Of a stretch of DNA of 64,000 bases, positions 46,096 through 60,773 are shown in pieces (positions within the stretch are counted from its first letter, which is position 1; each line of letters starts with the position of its first letter). The notes below the pieces were generated by a model, which saw only the letters and a program-made list of their open reading frames with translations, did not search any database and was not told the DNA's origin. Location: positions 182,945,448-183,009,447 of the forward strand of contig JAVHZZ010000005.1 of assembly GCA_036250195.1 (NCBI GenBank), written 5' to 3'. This stretch comes from Mixophyes australis (lineage: Eukaryota > Chordata > Amphibia > Anura > Limnodynastidae). The position numbers and the translations under genes are program-made.

Positions 46096-46619
46096 TCCTG
46101 CTTCACAGTGTACTGCTTGTGAAGGTAGAATTGTGGTGCACCTAACATTAGTGCACACAGTATTGCCAATGTATATATCTAAAATGATAACCATATTACA
46201 TCATAGGGGTTACCCTGTCTAAAGTGCCCAGGCCCCCCAGAGTCTTATCCCAGCTCTGGGCCAGGGTGTCAGATTGACACCTAGTGATCTAGTCCTTCCA
46301 GTACCATCCCTAATATTATTTGGTTTAGGTTAACCCTAAAACAATTAATAACCCTGTTAGTATATTGGGCAATGCAAAAACAAGTCCTTTTGCTAGCAAA
46401 AATATCAGGTTTTTTTAAAGCAAATGGGTTTTTTGCATTATAATTAGCCAGGTATGTTAAAAAATAAAAAAGAAGAGCTGTAGGGAGAAAGTTCATATAA
46501 AATAAAATGCAATATAAAGTGAGGTTTGCTTATTTGTCGCATTATTTTTATTACTTAAGATTTATCATTTATAAAAATAAAGTATCTGTGAATTAAGCAA
46601 CACCAAAATAGCCTCTTTT

Positions 46620-46634
46620 TATATTGATATATAT

Positions 46635-46671
<37 letters not shown>
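46620..46671. repeat. (AT)n microsatellite
   Basis: This is a pure AT run of about 17 units preceded by TATATTGATA repeats. 46672-46925 to its right is unclassified and has no recognised domain. Confidence 0.95.
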
Positions 46672-46673
<2 letters not shown>

Positions 46674-46929
46674 ACCGAAAACCACCCTTTAAGGATCACT
46701 ACTTATGGGCCACTGCTGTGTACTTGCCTCCTGGGCTAAAGTCTGCCAGCCAGCCCCTGGAGGAAGCCCTTGGTGCGAGACTTTCATCAATGTTGTTCTA
46801 CTTTGTGGGAAACTTTTTGAAGGCATTATGTTACTTTCATGTGCTACGACTGACACTGTGTTCAAAACGGAGTATAACAAGTGTGCGGAGCTGCTTGATG
46901 AAAGACTGTTGCTAGGGTTTGGTTAAGAT

Positions 46930-47830
46930 GTTGATCAAGAGAGGGAAATGTAGAAATCGAGGAGATCAGTTTTTGCAGAGAGGTGATGTGTTTTTGTTAA
47001 TTAATAGAACTGAGAATTCTGCATGTATGTGGAGACTTGGAAGAGTTTGACAACTGAGAGGTTAAGATAATGGTGGGTAGCTTGCAGATGATAAGGTGAT
47101 GATCTAATAGGAGGGAATTAATGTTAAAGAAATCAGAAACTGAACATAGTCTAGAGAAACAAGATTGAGGCAATGGCCATCCGAAGGAGTAGAAGAGTTC
47201 ACTAGGAGAGGCCAAGAGGTTAGTTTGGAGGCATAAAGAGAATGAGGCTAATCAATGGGGTGTTGAAATCACCCAAGATTATGGTGGGGATCTCAAAAAG
47301 TAAGAAATAAGAGAGGCAGTCAGAGAAATATAAAAGACATTGATAGGGTTGTACAGGGGAACGAAAGATCACAGCAACACGCGGAGAGAATGGGTTGAAA
47401 ATCCTCATAGCATGTACTTATAAAGTTGGCAATGTAAGTGGAGGGACATTTTGTAGAATTGTGCATGTGCAAGTGGGGAAAAGCATAGTCCAAAGCCACC
47501 TCCATGTCCATTTCCAGGCCTGGCAGTGTATGTAAAATGGAAACCACTGTGTGAAAGAGCTACAGGAGAGGTCATAGGTGGAGGTTATTGTATTACAAAC
47601 AGAGCATGCTTTTAATAGGGCACATTTAAAGGATTTTGAAAGTGATGGGAGACAGGTGATGTGTTTGAGATGTGTGGATTTTTATTGTGTCCAGAATCAG
47701 AATGAAATGTATGGGGGAGGGTAGGATTTGGTGGTAAGTCACCAGTTAAGCAAAAGGAGTGAGAGATTACAAACAAACAAAAAAAAAACATTGATTGTAA
47801 GAAGTATGAGCTTCTGTTTACTGGCAACAG
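46930..47830 (-). pseudogene. CR1/L2-type LINE, endonuclease region
   Basis: The - strand shows NPFSPRVAVIFRSP and PTIILGDFNTPL (about 47230-47400), the GDFN motif of an APE-type endonuclease. Upstream in sense is GLEMDMEVALDYAFPHLHMH (about 47500) and downstream LLLDHHLIICKLP (about 47110). The pieces lie in different frames. It is a broken copy. The missing RT and tail may be represented in part at 43459-43800. Confidence 0.72.
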
Positions 47831-48199
47831 ATTGAGGGAATTACAGTGAAGGTTTACAGATAGGGAAAAAAATGAGTGTTAATTAAGGTGGAGGGGAGTA
47901 GTAAAGGACGAATTGCAGAAATCACCATCTAAATCATTATGTTTAGTGATTTACATTGTGATTTGTAATCACCAAAGCTAGTAAAGACAAATCGCTATGT
48001 AAATCACTATTTTTTAAAACCTCCAAAAACAAAATATCCAGACATCTTAAAATCACAAATATCATTGATTTCTGCAATGTAAACCCCATAGAACACAGGA
48101 AATCTAGTAAATGGCAACTGAGTAAATTGCCACTGAAATCATTAGACAACCACTGATTGCTTAAAAACCTCACTATAGCCTAGAGGGAAATTGAGTCCA

Positions 48200-48357
48200 G
48201 GGGTATATTTACTAAGTGACGGTTTGAAAAAAAGTGGAGAGGTTGCCTATAGCAACCAATCAGATTCTAGTTATCATCTATTTAGTACATTCTACAAAAT
48301 GACAGCTAGAATCTGATTGGTTGCTATAGGCAACATCTCCACTTTTTCAAACCCGCA
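48200..48357. mobile_element. Palindromic MITE, right end missing
   Basis: It begins GGGGTATATTTACTAAG. The arms at 48218-48275 and 48299-48356 are inverted copies (GTTGCCTATAGCAACCAATC and GATTGGTTGCTATAGGCAAC). The expected closing CTTAGTAAATATACCCC is absent. It lies 131 bases upstream of BMP6 exon 5. Confidence 0.82.
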
Positions 48358-48462
48358 GGAGTTCATTCACTGTTAGTTTAAAAATATGTGGGAACTGCAT
48401 AGTTTAAAATATAGTATGTTATAAGCAGAGAATATTATACACATTCTGTATTTTCATAATAA

Positions 48463-51412
<2,950 letters not shown>

Positions 51413-51523
51413 GACTGGATCATAGCACCAAAAGGCTATGCTGCAAATTACTGTGGTGGAGAATGCTCATTCCCACTCAATGCTCACATGAATGCCACAA
51501 ACCATGCTATTGTGCAGACTCTG
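51413..51523 (+). CDS. BMP6: BMP6 exon 6 (cysteine-knot domain)
   Basis: This is a 111-bp exon, exactly 37 codons, phase 0 at both ends, between AAAG and GTGAGT. It encodes [20 protein letters not shown], then [17 protein letters not shown]. It contains cysteines two and three of the knot and the conserved N-glycosylation site NAT. Lys in [10 protein letters not shown] is BMP6-specific. The residue after the second cysteine is Gly (CGGEC), where vertebrate BMP6 sequences I know have Asp (CDGEC); the codon reads GGT. Confidence 0.97.
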
Positions 51524-52743
<1,220 letters not shown>

Positions 52744-52866
52744 GTGTCAATCCCCAATGGTGCAGAAGAAAGATGAATGAAGACCATCCAACAAAAGCAT
52801 GCTGACTTGATTGCACACTGCTAACAATGACTGACAAATTCAGCAGGAGCATGGACAGTGCTTATT

Positions 52867-52872
52867 AATAAA
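52867..52872 (+). terminator. Possible proximal poly(A) signal
   Basis: AATAAA lies 124 bases after the stop codon. It would produce a very short 3' UTR without the AT tract. Use is unproven. Confidence 0.3.
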
Positions 52873-53025
52873 GAGGGCAGCTATGTGTATTACATGTACT
52901 CACTGTCCACACAGGATGGTCATTTAACTTCAAGATGAAAAGAAGGAATGAAATGGAACCTTCCAAAATGAGATGTTGCTAATTCATTATAGTTAGCTTG
53001 GATCAAGCTGTGTTTCAATTAAAAT

Positions 53026-53029
53026 AATA

Positions 53030-53076
<47 letters not shown>

Positions 53077-53144
53077 GCATATATATATATATATATATGT
53101 ATATATGCATATATATATATATGTATATGTATATGTATATATGC

Positions 53145-53206
<62 letters not shown>
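53026..53206. repeat. (AT)n tract with TATGTATATGCATA variants
   Basis: About 180 bases of AT dinucleotide with periodic GTATATATGCAT interruptions lie within the inferred 3' UTR. It is fully self-complementary. Frames over it on both strands (all Tyr/Ile) are artefacts. Confidence 0.95.
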
Positions 53207-53209
<3 letters not shown>

Positions 53210-53692
53210 ATGGGTTAACATATGTGCTGCTCTGGTGGTCTTGGACTTAAGCATCAGAAAGGTTTAGAATATTACTAAAGTAGTTGAATTCTTGGAGTCA
53301 TTTTCAAAAGAACGTAACACCAGCAGTACTTGTCATTGATGCATCTGTAAATAGCTGTATTCCAAACATCTGCTCATATTACTGCTTAGACCAAGTCAGT
53401 GGGAAAATACTGAACACAGTGCAATGTTATCCTGGTATTAACTCTGTTTACTGCCATAGATTTTGTGAAGCGCATACTTAATGTATGCGTCAACATTTCC
53501 TGGCACTGGATGAGTTAAATCTCCACATGGATTTTGTACTTAACTCAAATATAAACATCCTTCCCAGGGATTTTCATTATCAGTATTTATCAATCTTAAA
53601 CATCTCATAAGTCAGTGATTAAGTTGGCGCACTGCCTAAACAGCACTCAAAACTTCAATCTATTGTAGTTATGTAGGATTTTGTAGACACTG

Positions 53693-53795
53693 AACCAGTG
53701 ATAGCCAACCAGTGATCCGCAGACTATTGTGGAACCACAAGTCCTACCATGTTCTGCCAGCAATGTGGTTCTGTGGCCTACAGACTCATTTTAAT
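53693..53795. mobile_element. Diverged frog MITE fragment
   Basis: GAACCAGTGATAGCCAACCA, then GTGGAACCACAAGTCCTACC and ATGTTCTGCCAGC resemble a common amphibian repeat of the form GCCAACC...AACTACAAGTCCCAGCATGC. Only part is present. Confidence 0.5.
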
Positions 53796-53913
53796 TCTGA
53801 TCTGTTCATCAATGGTCATTAAATTCTTTAGTAATTCTATACTTTATGTGTAAGTTGTTTTTGTTGTCCTACATCATGGGAAAAATGGATTTCAGCATGT
53901 TACTAACACTGAA

Positions 53914-53919
53914 AATAAA
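53914..53919 (+). terminator. Probable main BMP6 poly(A) signal
   Basis: This is the canonical AATAAA in GAAAATAAAATG, about 1.17 kb after the stop codon. Confidence 0.5.
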
Positions 53920-54652
53920 ATGTTCAAACTGAGCAATGTCCACAAAATTAATGTTACAGAATCTGCATTATAAATTATCAAGTTAGCCATTAATAATGTG
54001 GATTAAAACAGAAATCCCATGAAAAAATACATTCTTTTTTAATCATAAATCATGGTGTCAGGCTGTAAGAATAATGTTGGTATTTACCATTTTCTCTTGT
54101 TTTTTTCTTCAGGCTGCTATTAATGATTTATGATTCTGGACTAACATGGCAACCAGTCACATAGCACATGATGTAGTGAGAAGAGGCGCTTTGGAGATTT
54201 TTATTGTTATAAAGGAACTTGCAACATACACTTTATGCAATGACTTGACAATTTTTGAATACTTGAGTCTTAAAAGGAGTCCATATCTCGTTAAAAGAAA
54301 ACAACAATTTTATTTATTTATTTTTTAAAAAATCCATTAATGTCCATATAAATAAACTTAAAAATATGGTTAAATTTCACCAATATAAATAACATAGGAT
54401 GCAACTCAGCAATTTAAAAGCATAAATACAACTTGACAATGTTGTTATTTATACAATAATAGACATAAAACAGATGAACCGACACTTAGCTGTATGCAAT
54501 CCTTTTTAACAAAAGAAAAGCATTGAAGAAAATATATGGGGAGTGAAAAGGATAGAAAGCAATAGAAGAAGAAGGTCTGGGTTTCAACATACCCAAACTC
54601 AAGGGGGGGGGGGGGGTTTCTAAAGGTTCTCCACCACCACTGCCAAATTGAT

Positions 54653-54964
54653 TCATCCATCCGTGCCCTCTCTAAACGCAGAACCTTTTTTCACCACATG
54701 CAAGATATCACCCACCACCACTTCACAGGGGAGGTTCTTCTGCCTAATTGAGACCTGATACTGTGCCATCCATGTGAAGTACCTAACCAGTACACTAACT
54801 AAATAAAAGGTCCTCCAAAACTTCCCATACCTCTTGAATGCCCCATATACCCACTCAGGGTAACTGAGACCCAAGAGGCAAAGGATACCCAGAGCATGTG
54901 AAATTCTCTCATAAACCCTTATGTTGAAGGGAAATTTAAGCAAACAATTATCCATTCTCTCCAC
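54653..54964 (-). pseudogene. Tx1-like ORF2 C-terminal region
   Basis: The frame reads NCLLKFPFNIRVYERISHAL, then LLGLSYPEWVYGAFKR and VVGDILHVVKKGSAFREGTD. The pattern VLVRYFTWMAQYQVSIR with NLPCEVV resembles the extreme C-terminus of Tx1-like ORF2. A stop follows at the left. It continues upstream in other frames to about 55735 (ELSPGGIRVHVSASSSMGKA). Confidence 0.6.
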
Positions 54965-55737
54965 CTCCTCTAGATACTCCTCCCATAGGCAGCCATGATC
55001 TTCAGCCCTTCTGTGCTTTAAATTTAAATTTCACTTCACATAAAGCCTCCAATGAAAGGAGAGCCAGCAATGCCTCTGTATCACAGGGGTATCTGCTAGG
55101 AGCTCACCAGACCTATAACTGCCCTACAGACACTGCCCGAGCAGTCCCTTAATGACAGCGGCTCATCAAAGTTGGAGTGCAAGATTCTCCTCTCCAACTC
55201 CCTTCTAGAAGAGCTATTGACCTCCTTCACTTCAATTCACAATCGCTTTGTCACCTTCAAACCATAAGACACATAAGCCGAGAGATTTCTATAGGGAACT
55301 CAGAAACTCTTCACTGCACCTCCCCCTACCCATGCACTACTAAGAAAAGAAGACACCCAGACCCTGAAATTATCTATCCACCAGTGAAGAGTGTCCAAAA
55401 AGAAACTTCCAAATTTCAGTTTAATAAAGGTAGTCAAGAAGAAGAGCACTGGGTTTACCATACCCAGGCCCCTCCCTCCTCAGTTTATAGTTCCTAGTGC
55501 ACTTGATGTGGTTTAGCCTCAAAGCATCTGAAAGATAATTTCATCAACTTCATCAACTCTGGCCCATAAAGGTTCTGGCAAAATGCACACATAGCTAACA
55601 TACTGTTAGGCTGTCTGGTCAGATAACGAACCTGCAGAACTGATAAGCGGAGGTCTTCACCTATAGCAGCCGCCTTTCCCATAGAGCTAGACGCGCTCAC
55701 ATGTACTCTGATGCCCCCAGGACTTAACTCCAATGTA

Positions 55738-56333
55738 GTGTAGGTTCGTTATACTAAACAGCAGCTGCAGGCCAGGAGACAGCGAATATGGTGATGGATG
55801 GTCAGACGAAAGCCGAGGTCAGAGGTCACTTGCAGGGTAGAACAGTCAGAAAACACACCAAGGGTCAGGGTCACGGGCACAACAGCAGAATCCAAGGTCC
55901 AGGCCAAAAGGTCAGGGTCACAGGCAAACAGGCAAGGTCCAAGCAACAGGCAGAGGGTCACAACAGATATCCAACAATCAAAGTATCCAGAGCAGGTCAG
56001 CAACAGTACACAACTGGAACGCTATAACCGGCAGGGAGGCTCAGCCCTCCCTGCCTTAAATACTGATTGCAGCCAATCAAAGACTAGCTCTGTAAGCATC
56101 CACAGTCCTTGAATACAACTTGTTAATTAAATTACTTACTGGTGTGGATGCTTGCGCACGCGCCCGGCTTTATTACATTGCCGGGACGCGGCGCTGAATG
56201 AACTAGCGTCCGATCGTTGCCTTAGCAACGGACAGGGTATGGCCAGGAGTGACGTCCCGGTTGTCAAGGTGACGGCCGGGACGCTGGGGAGCACAGAGGG
56301 CGAGTGGCCGTGAACACCGCCGCGGCTCGTAAC
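55738..56333. mobile_element. Probable solo LTR
   Basis: TGTAGGTTCG at the left and CGGCTCGTAACA at the right give TG...CA termini, 596 bp. The sequence has AGGTCAGGGTCAC-type repeated words (about 55860-55925), then TATA-free GC-rich sequence (about 56150-56330) with GCCTTAGCAACGGAC. It splits the Tx1 ORF2 between LLKTYLIPILLYV (about 56350) and ELSPGGIRVHV (55733). A clean target duplication was not found. Confidence 0.55.
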
Positions 56334-56339
56334 ACATAC

Positions 56340-57028
56340 AAAAGGATAGGGATAAGGTAAGTTTTGAGCAGATCAACTCTTTCTCTCAGGAGAAATTTTC
56401 CATCTCTTCCAAAACTACACTTTGGCAGAAGCTTCTCCCAGCTGTTAACAAGAGGAAAGCTTGCAGCTAGACTATAAAGAATCCAAAGCCAATTAACCAT
56501 CCTTGCTGGAAGACCATACCACCCAAGCAGAGCTCAGAGGTACTCATGATTTATTCAAAAGCCTTATATTTATCAAAAGCCTTATAATCCTAACAGGTAC
56601 TTTCTACATTTCTCAGCCCTACACTGTACTAGTGCCCCCGGATGGCAAGGACCACATAGTGCAGTGCGGGGAAGTAGCAGACTAGAATATTTAATTTGTC
56701 TGTTGAAAAGTACTTTTGCCAAAATCTTACAATCCACATTGAGAAGAGCAATGGGGTGCTGATTCTCAATTCAGCATGGGTCCAGTCCCTTGGATAATTA
56801 GGGCAGAATGTGAGGGAGTAATCTGTCACCCAGACTCTTATTAAAACCTCCATGAGGTGAGGGGGTCAAGATATCTCTAAAGGCCTTGTAAAACTCAGAT
56901 GTTGGACCATCTGGGCTTGGGGATTTCTTCATAGACAAGCTGTCTATGGCCTCTTTAACTTTGTTTGCCGCTATATCTGCCTCCAGGTCATCCAAGCCAG
57001 CATGAGTGTCTCTCAGGCCTGGGGTCAT
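56340..57028 (-). pseudogene. Tx1/L1-like reverse transcriptase remnant
   Basis: From 57028 the - strand reads AGLDDLEADIAANKVKEAID, then SPSPDGPTSEFYKAFRDILT, the PGPDG-type N-terminal RT block of L1-clade LINEs. 56629-56853 has PNYPRDWTHAELRISTPLLF (normally ...NWRPISLLN) and 56345-56500 has WLWILYSLAASFPLVNSWEK, then LLPKCSF. The central catalytic YADD block is missing, so an internal deletion is present as well as stops. Confidence 0.75.
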
Positions 57029-57397
57029 CTTTTCTTTGTTAAGTTCCTTCTGGCCTATGAGATCACAGTATAAGGACTTGACAACACCTAAGATTCCCTC
57101 CTGTTTGCTGTGGAAGATTCCCTGCCTGTCTTACAAACCTTCCCCATCGTCTCTACCCTCAGAGTGCAGAGTAGGCATGAGATTTTAACAATTGCCTTTT
57201 AGCTACAAGACTGTGTAAAAATTTCCGAGCTCACTTTTACAGCATCTCCCACCACTCTGACCTACTTCAGTCAGCATCCAACAGTGTCTCCTGTGTTTGA
57301 AGGATGTCAACAAAGGACAGTCTAACTTCATCCTCCTTTAGGAGTTCAGAGCTCAGGTGCTACAGGCCCCTCCCTCCCTGAAGAGAATCCAAAGCAA

Positions 57398-58800
57398 TCA
57401 AGGTCATCGTCATCAACATTTATTTATATAGCACTAGCAAATTCCCTAGTGCTTTACTATTGTGGACAAGCACAGTAATAAACAAAATTGGGTAATACAA
57501 AGAGGTGAAAAGGCCCTGCTCGCAAACTTACAATCTATGGGACAATGGGAGTTGGATATATGAGGTTAAGTCTACATATTGCATTTTGGTCCAGCCAGAT
57601 TGCAAAGCTTAAAAGGTAAAAAAGTAATTAGTATGCTATATGATCCAGTCACGCAGTAATGTTGGTCAGGGGGTCAGAGGGTTGTTGTTTTGTGTGAATT
57701 ATGTAAAGGATGGTAATAGGGTACCCTAATGAGGTTAGGACCGTGGTTGAAGAATATTATAAGCTTGCCTGAAGAGGTGGGTTTTCAGAGAATGCTTGAA
57801 AGTTTGTAGAGCAGAGGAAAATCTTCTTGTGCGAGGGTGGGAATTCCATAGATTGGGTGCAGCTCGAAAAAAGTCCTGTAAATGGGAATGGGAGGATGTA
57901 ATGAGAGTGGATGACAGACGCAGATCTTGTGCAGACTGGGTTGTCGAGTTGAGAGATATTTTGAGACAAATGAGATGTATGTAGGTGCAGTTTTGTTGAT
58001 AGTCTTATATGTTAGTAGAAGTATTTTATATTGGATTCGGTAAGAAACAGGCAACCAATGTAGAGACTGGCAGAGTGGATTAGCAGGGGAAGAACGATTT
58101 GCAAGGAAAATCAGTCTAGCGACTGCATGCAAAGTAGATTTTAGGGGTAACAGTCTGTTTTGTGGAAGACCAATAAAGAGGGAGTTGAAATAGTCAATAT
58201 GTGAGATGCATGAATTACAGGTTTTGCACTGTCTTGTGTAAGATGTGCATATTCTGGAAATGTTTTTTAGATGTATGTAGCACGATTTAGATATAGAGTG
58301 GATGTGGGGAACAAAGGATAGTTCTGAGTCAAGGATCACACCTAGGCAGCAAGGTTGCGGGGTTGGATTTAAGATCATGTTTCAAAAGAAATAGGAATGT
58401 CAGGTTGGTAACTTCTGTTGGTGGGTGGAAATATTATTAATGCAGTTTCTGAAAGATTGAGTTTGAGTTGGCGAGAGGACGTGCAAGATGAAATGGCAGA
58501 AAGACAGTCAGTAACGAGGGAACACAGATCGCGAGAGTTAAGGAGCAGATAGATAAATTTGGGTCATCCGCATAGAGAGGACACAAATCCAAAGGATCTT
58601 ATTAGTTTTCCAAGAGAAGTGGCATAGATAGAGAACAGCAGATGACCTAGTGTGGAGCCTTGTGGCGGTCCAACTGATAAAGGAAGCTAGTCAGAGGTGA
58701 TCAGAGAAATGAACACTGAAAGGGCAATTAGAAAGGTAGGATGAGAATCAGGATAGGATATATGTCTTGAAAACCTAAAGATTGCAGGTCACAAAGTCCT
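57398..58800 (-). mobile_element. CR1/L2-type LINE, RT to 3' end
   Basis: At the left end the + strand begins with a degenerate ATC run, then ATTTATATAGCACTAGCAAA and TTCCCTAGTGCTTTACTATT, a typical tail in reverse. On the - strand, the RT motif YADD is encoded at 58563-58574 just out of frame with its surroundings. 57785-58378 is open for 197 codons with LGVILDSELSFVPHIHSISK, then HIDYFNSLFIGLPQNRLLPL and LHWLPVSYRIQYKILLLTYK, the C-terminal thumb region. It is 5' truncated. Possible flanking duplication AAAGCAATCAAGG/AAAGATTGCAGG is inexact. Confidence 0.82.
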
Positions 58801-58839
58801 CTTTAACAGTAAACCTATCTATCCTAGACCTACAGCTGC

Positions 58840-59400
58840 CTCTATAATAAATGAAACCTGTGAAGTCTGGAGAGTGCTTATTATGTACATCTATCAGACA
58901 TGCATCTCTAATCATCCTATTTTAAAAAAGGGAATCATAGCCCAATATAGTCTTTGAGCCTCCTGTCTAGTGGGTCTAGTGATGGTGTTGAAATAATCTG
59001 GAAAGACCACCTGATAGGCCGTAAAAAGGAAAGGCTTTATCTCACTGAAAATACATTTTCTATCTCTCTTTGATTGTGGCTTATAAATATTAATAAGCCT
59101 TAGATCTTGCCCCTTTTGACATCCAAAATCATACATCTACCCACCTGCAAGTCTATAAACCGTTGAACAATAACCATTCCAGTAAAACGCACTGCCAACT
59201 CCCCGTACGACTCGCCCGCAAGAGACAAATAGAAGCTACCTCTTCTCCACTCCCATTTTGCTTTGGTCAGCAAAGCGCCCTACCCTAGTCTCTTGCAAAA
59301 AATAAAAAAAAAGTCTTAATCGTGCTGAAAAAACCCGAAGGCCATGTAGCTAGCTAATTCAGAAAGAACAGATGCCATATTAATGGTGGTGAATTTAATG
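58840..59400 (-). pseudogene. Tx1-like ORF2 endonuclease remnant
   Basis: 58912-59136 reads DLRLINIYKPQSKRDRKCIF, then SEIKPFLFTAYQVVFPDYFN, corresponding to the APE endonuclease (the GDFN motif is degraded to PDYFN). In other frames upstream, SLAGESYGELAVRFTGMVIV can be read (about 59190-59250). It is broken by frameshifts. Confidence 0.7.
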
Positions 59401-59423
59401 GGTTGTGGATCCATCATTTAGGG

Positions 59424-60106
59424 CAGTGCACCACAACCTTTTCTCACCCTCTAAACACCTAAGCCCCTCCCAGAATTCCATGGCACATCATTGCACAATA
59501 TGAAACGATCTATAGGAAGTATATGCAGATATCCCTGTTCCAAAGAGCTAACACTTTAAGCCTGAGGACAGACAGAGACGCTGCTTGCCAACATTGTGTG
59601 CTGTTGGTTTTACAGTTAACGTGGGAGCAAAAGGAAGAGACTGCTGGAGGGAAGAGACAGCAGAGTGGTTAAAAGAAAGAAACTTATATTGACATTAACT
59701 CACCAAAATGGGATAACCATAGCAAGTAACAGGAAAGGGGCAACGCTAGATTCATACACAGGGAAAGGATAAAAAGCGAGGAGGGCAGGACTTCTGGGTA
59801 CAGTGGGAGGGAAAGTTAGTAAAGGAACATACATGGGAGAGAGGATGGGCAGAAATTTAAGAGTGTGTCAGGCAGTACCTAAAGCAAAGGTGAGAGAGAC
59901 CTGAGCTTGACACATGTGTAACCCGCCCAATAACCCGCAATCAGCAAAAAAAAAAAACCTGTAACTTGAAAAAAAAAAATAAGCCCAATTCCACTTGTTA
60001 TAAGTGGAATTGGCAACTATGGCAGCAACAGCTTTTTCTCCTGTTGGAGGCATTGTGCCGCGGCACAGTTAGCAACATCTCATGGCACACCGGTTGCAGA
60101 GCACTG
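59424..60106. mobile_element. Non-autonomous hAT element
   Basis: It has a perfect 8-bp duplication ATTTAGGG (59416-59423 and 60107-60114). The ends CAGTGCACCACAACCTTTTC and, reverse complemented, CAGTGCTCTGCAACCGGTGT form a TIR. It is 683 bp, with no transposase; the interior has GGGAGCAAAAGGAAGAGACT and an A-rich tract near 59950. It is inserted in the Tx1-like LINE, so it is younger than that copy. Confidence 0.9.
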
Positions 60107-60353
60107 ATTTAGGGTAATAGAAGCGGGACCAGTCCATCTCTTTTTTGTCTGCCTCTGTGATTTCTCATCTAAAGAGCCTCTCCTCTTAACCATAATACAT
60201 AATCTTCTGCTCCCTCACTTAACTTTTTGTCTAGATCTTTGTTATTGATCCCTCCATTTGGGCCCCCACCTTACCTACCACTTTTCTCCCCATCTCAACC
60301 ACTATATCCATATCCTCCACACCTCCTACTCACTCCTTTCCTCTCTCTTCCCT

Positions 60354-60455
60354 AAAGCTGGGTACACACTACAGGGTTTTCATCCAATAATCAGCTCAAC
60401 CAGCTGACCTACAACCGCTCGTTTAAAAGTCAAGTCAGTGTGTGTAGTGACACGA
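60354..60455. mobile_element. MITE fragment (GGGTACACACTACA type)
   Basis: TAAAGCTGGGTACACACTAC followed by AGGGTTTTCATCCAATAATC, with GTCAGTGTGTGTAGTGACAC inverted downstream. It resembles a common amphibian MITE with GGGTACACACTACA ends. It is truncated against the hAT copy to the right. Confidence 0.5.
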
Positions 60456-60773
60456 TGGTCGAAAGTCTGCCCAAATGGAAGATTGTCGTCTCATGTATAT
60501 ATCTTCAGAGGAATCAATTATAGTGCAGGAGTCATTGAGCCTTACCAAGTGGGATGCAGGGCTAACTCCGATCGCTACTGAGGATATTGAGGAGGGCGGT
60601 GTTGTGGGTGTAGATTGCAGGCATCAGGATGTAGGTGAGAGTAGGGTCCTAGTTGATGATGGAGTGCTTGTTATTTTTTTGCCATAACTTTCAGCTTTTC
60701 CCAATACCTTGCCATGAACTCTCGTCAAAAGGCGTAAGATGGATGAGGTTACAAGATGGTTAAGGTCCCTCCC

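Larger units (their letters stand above)
52744..53935 (+). other. BMP6: BMP6 3' UTR (inferred extent)
   Basis: Non-coding sequence follows the TGA. AATAAA occurs at 52867-52872 and, in GAAAATAAAATG, at 53914-53919; the latter gives a 3' UTR of about 1.2 kb, close to what is known for BMP6 in other vertebrates. A 180-bp AT dinucleotide tract lies at 53026-53206 and a diverged repeat at 53693-53795. Extent is inferred; another AATAAA at 54351 lies in or near a LINE. Confidence 0.6.
54310..60350 (-). mobile_element. Tx1-like L1 LINE, broken by three insertions
   Basis: On the - strand, a polyadenylate-like tail (reverse complement of TTTTATTTATTTATTTTTTA, about 54309-54330) is preceded by ORF2 pieces in order from right to left: endonuclease, RT, C-terminal region. 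An LTR (55738-56333), an L2 (57398-58800) and a hAT derivative (59424-60106) sit inside it. The motif set resembles the Tx1 clade known from Xenopus. The right border is uncertain. 60130-60350 is rich in C/T with no recognised domain. Confidence 0.75.

Noticed and set aside
46634..46926. Possible host exon (frames with KLFEGIMLLSC and similar text)
   Set aside because: No splice-site context or recognised family; the segment sits between an AT microsatellite and LINE remnants. Left unassigned.
53033..53267. Open frames of alternating Tyr and Ile
   Set aside because: They are pure products of the AT dinucleotide tract.
54351..54356. AATAAA as the BMP6 poly(A) signal
   Set aside because: It lies at the edge of the Tx1-like LINE tail, and a better placed AATAAA occurs at 53914; kept only as an alternative.
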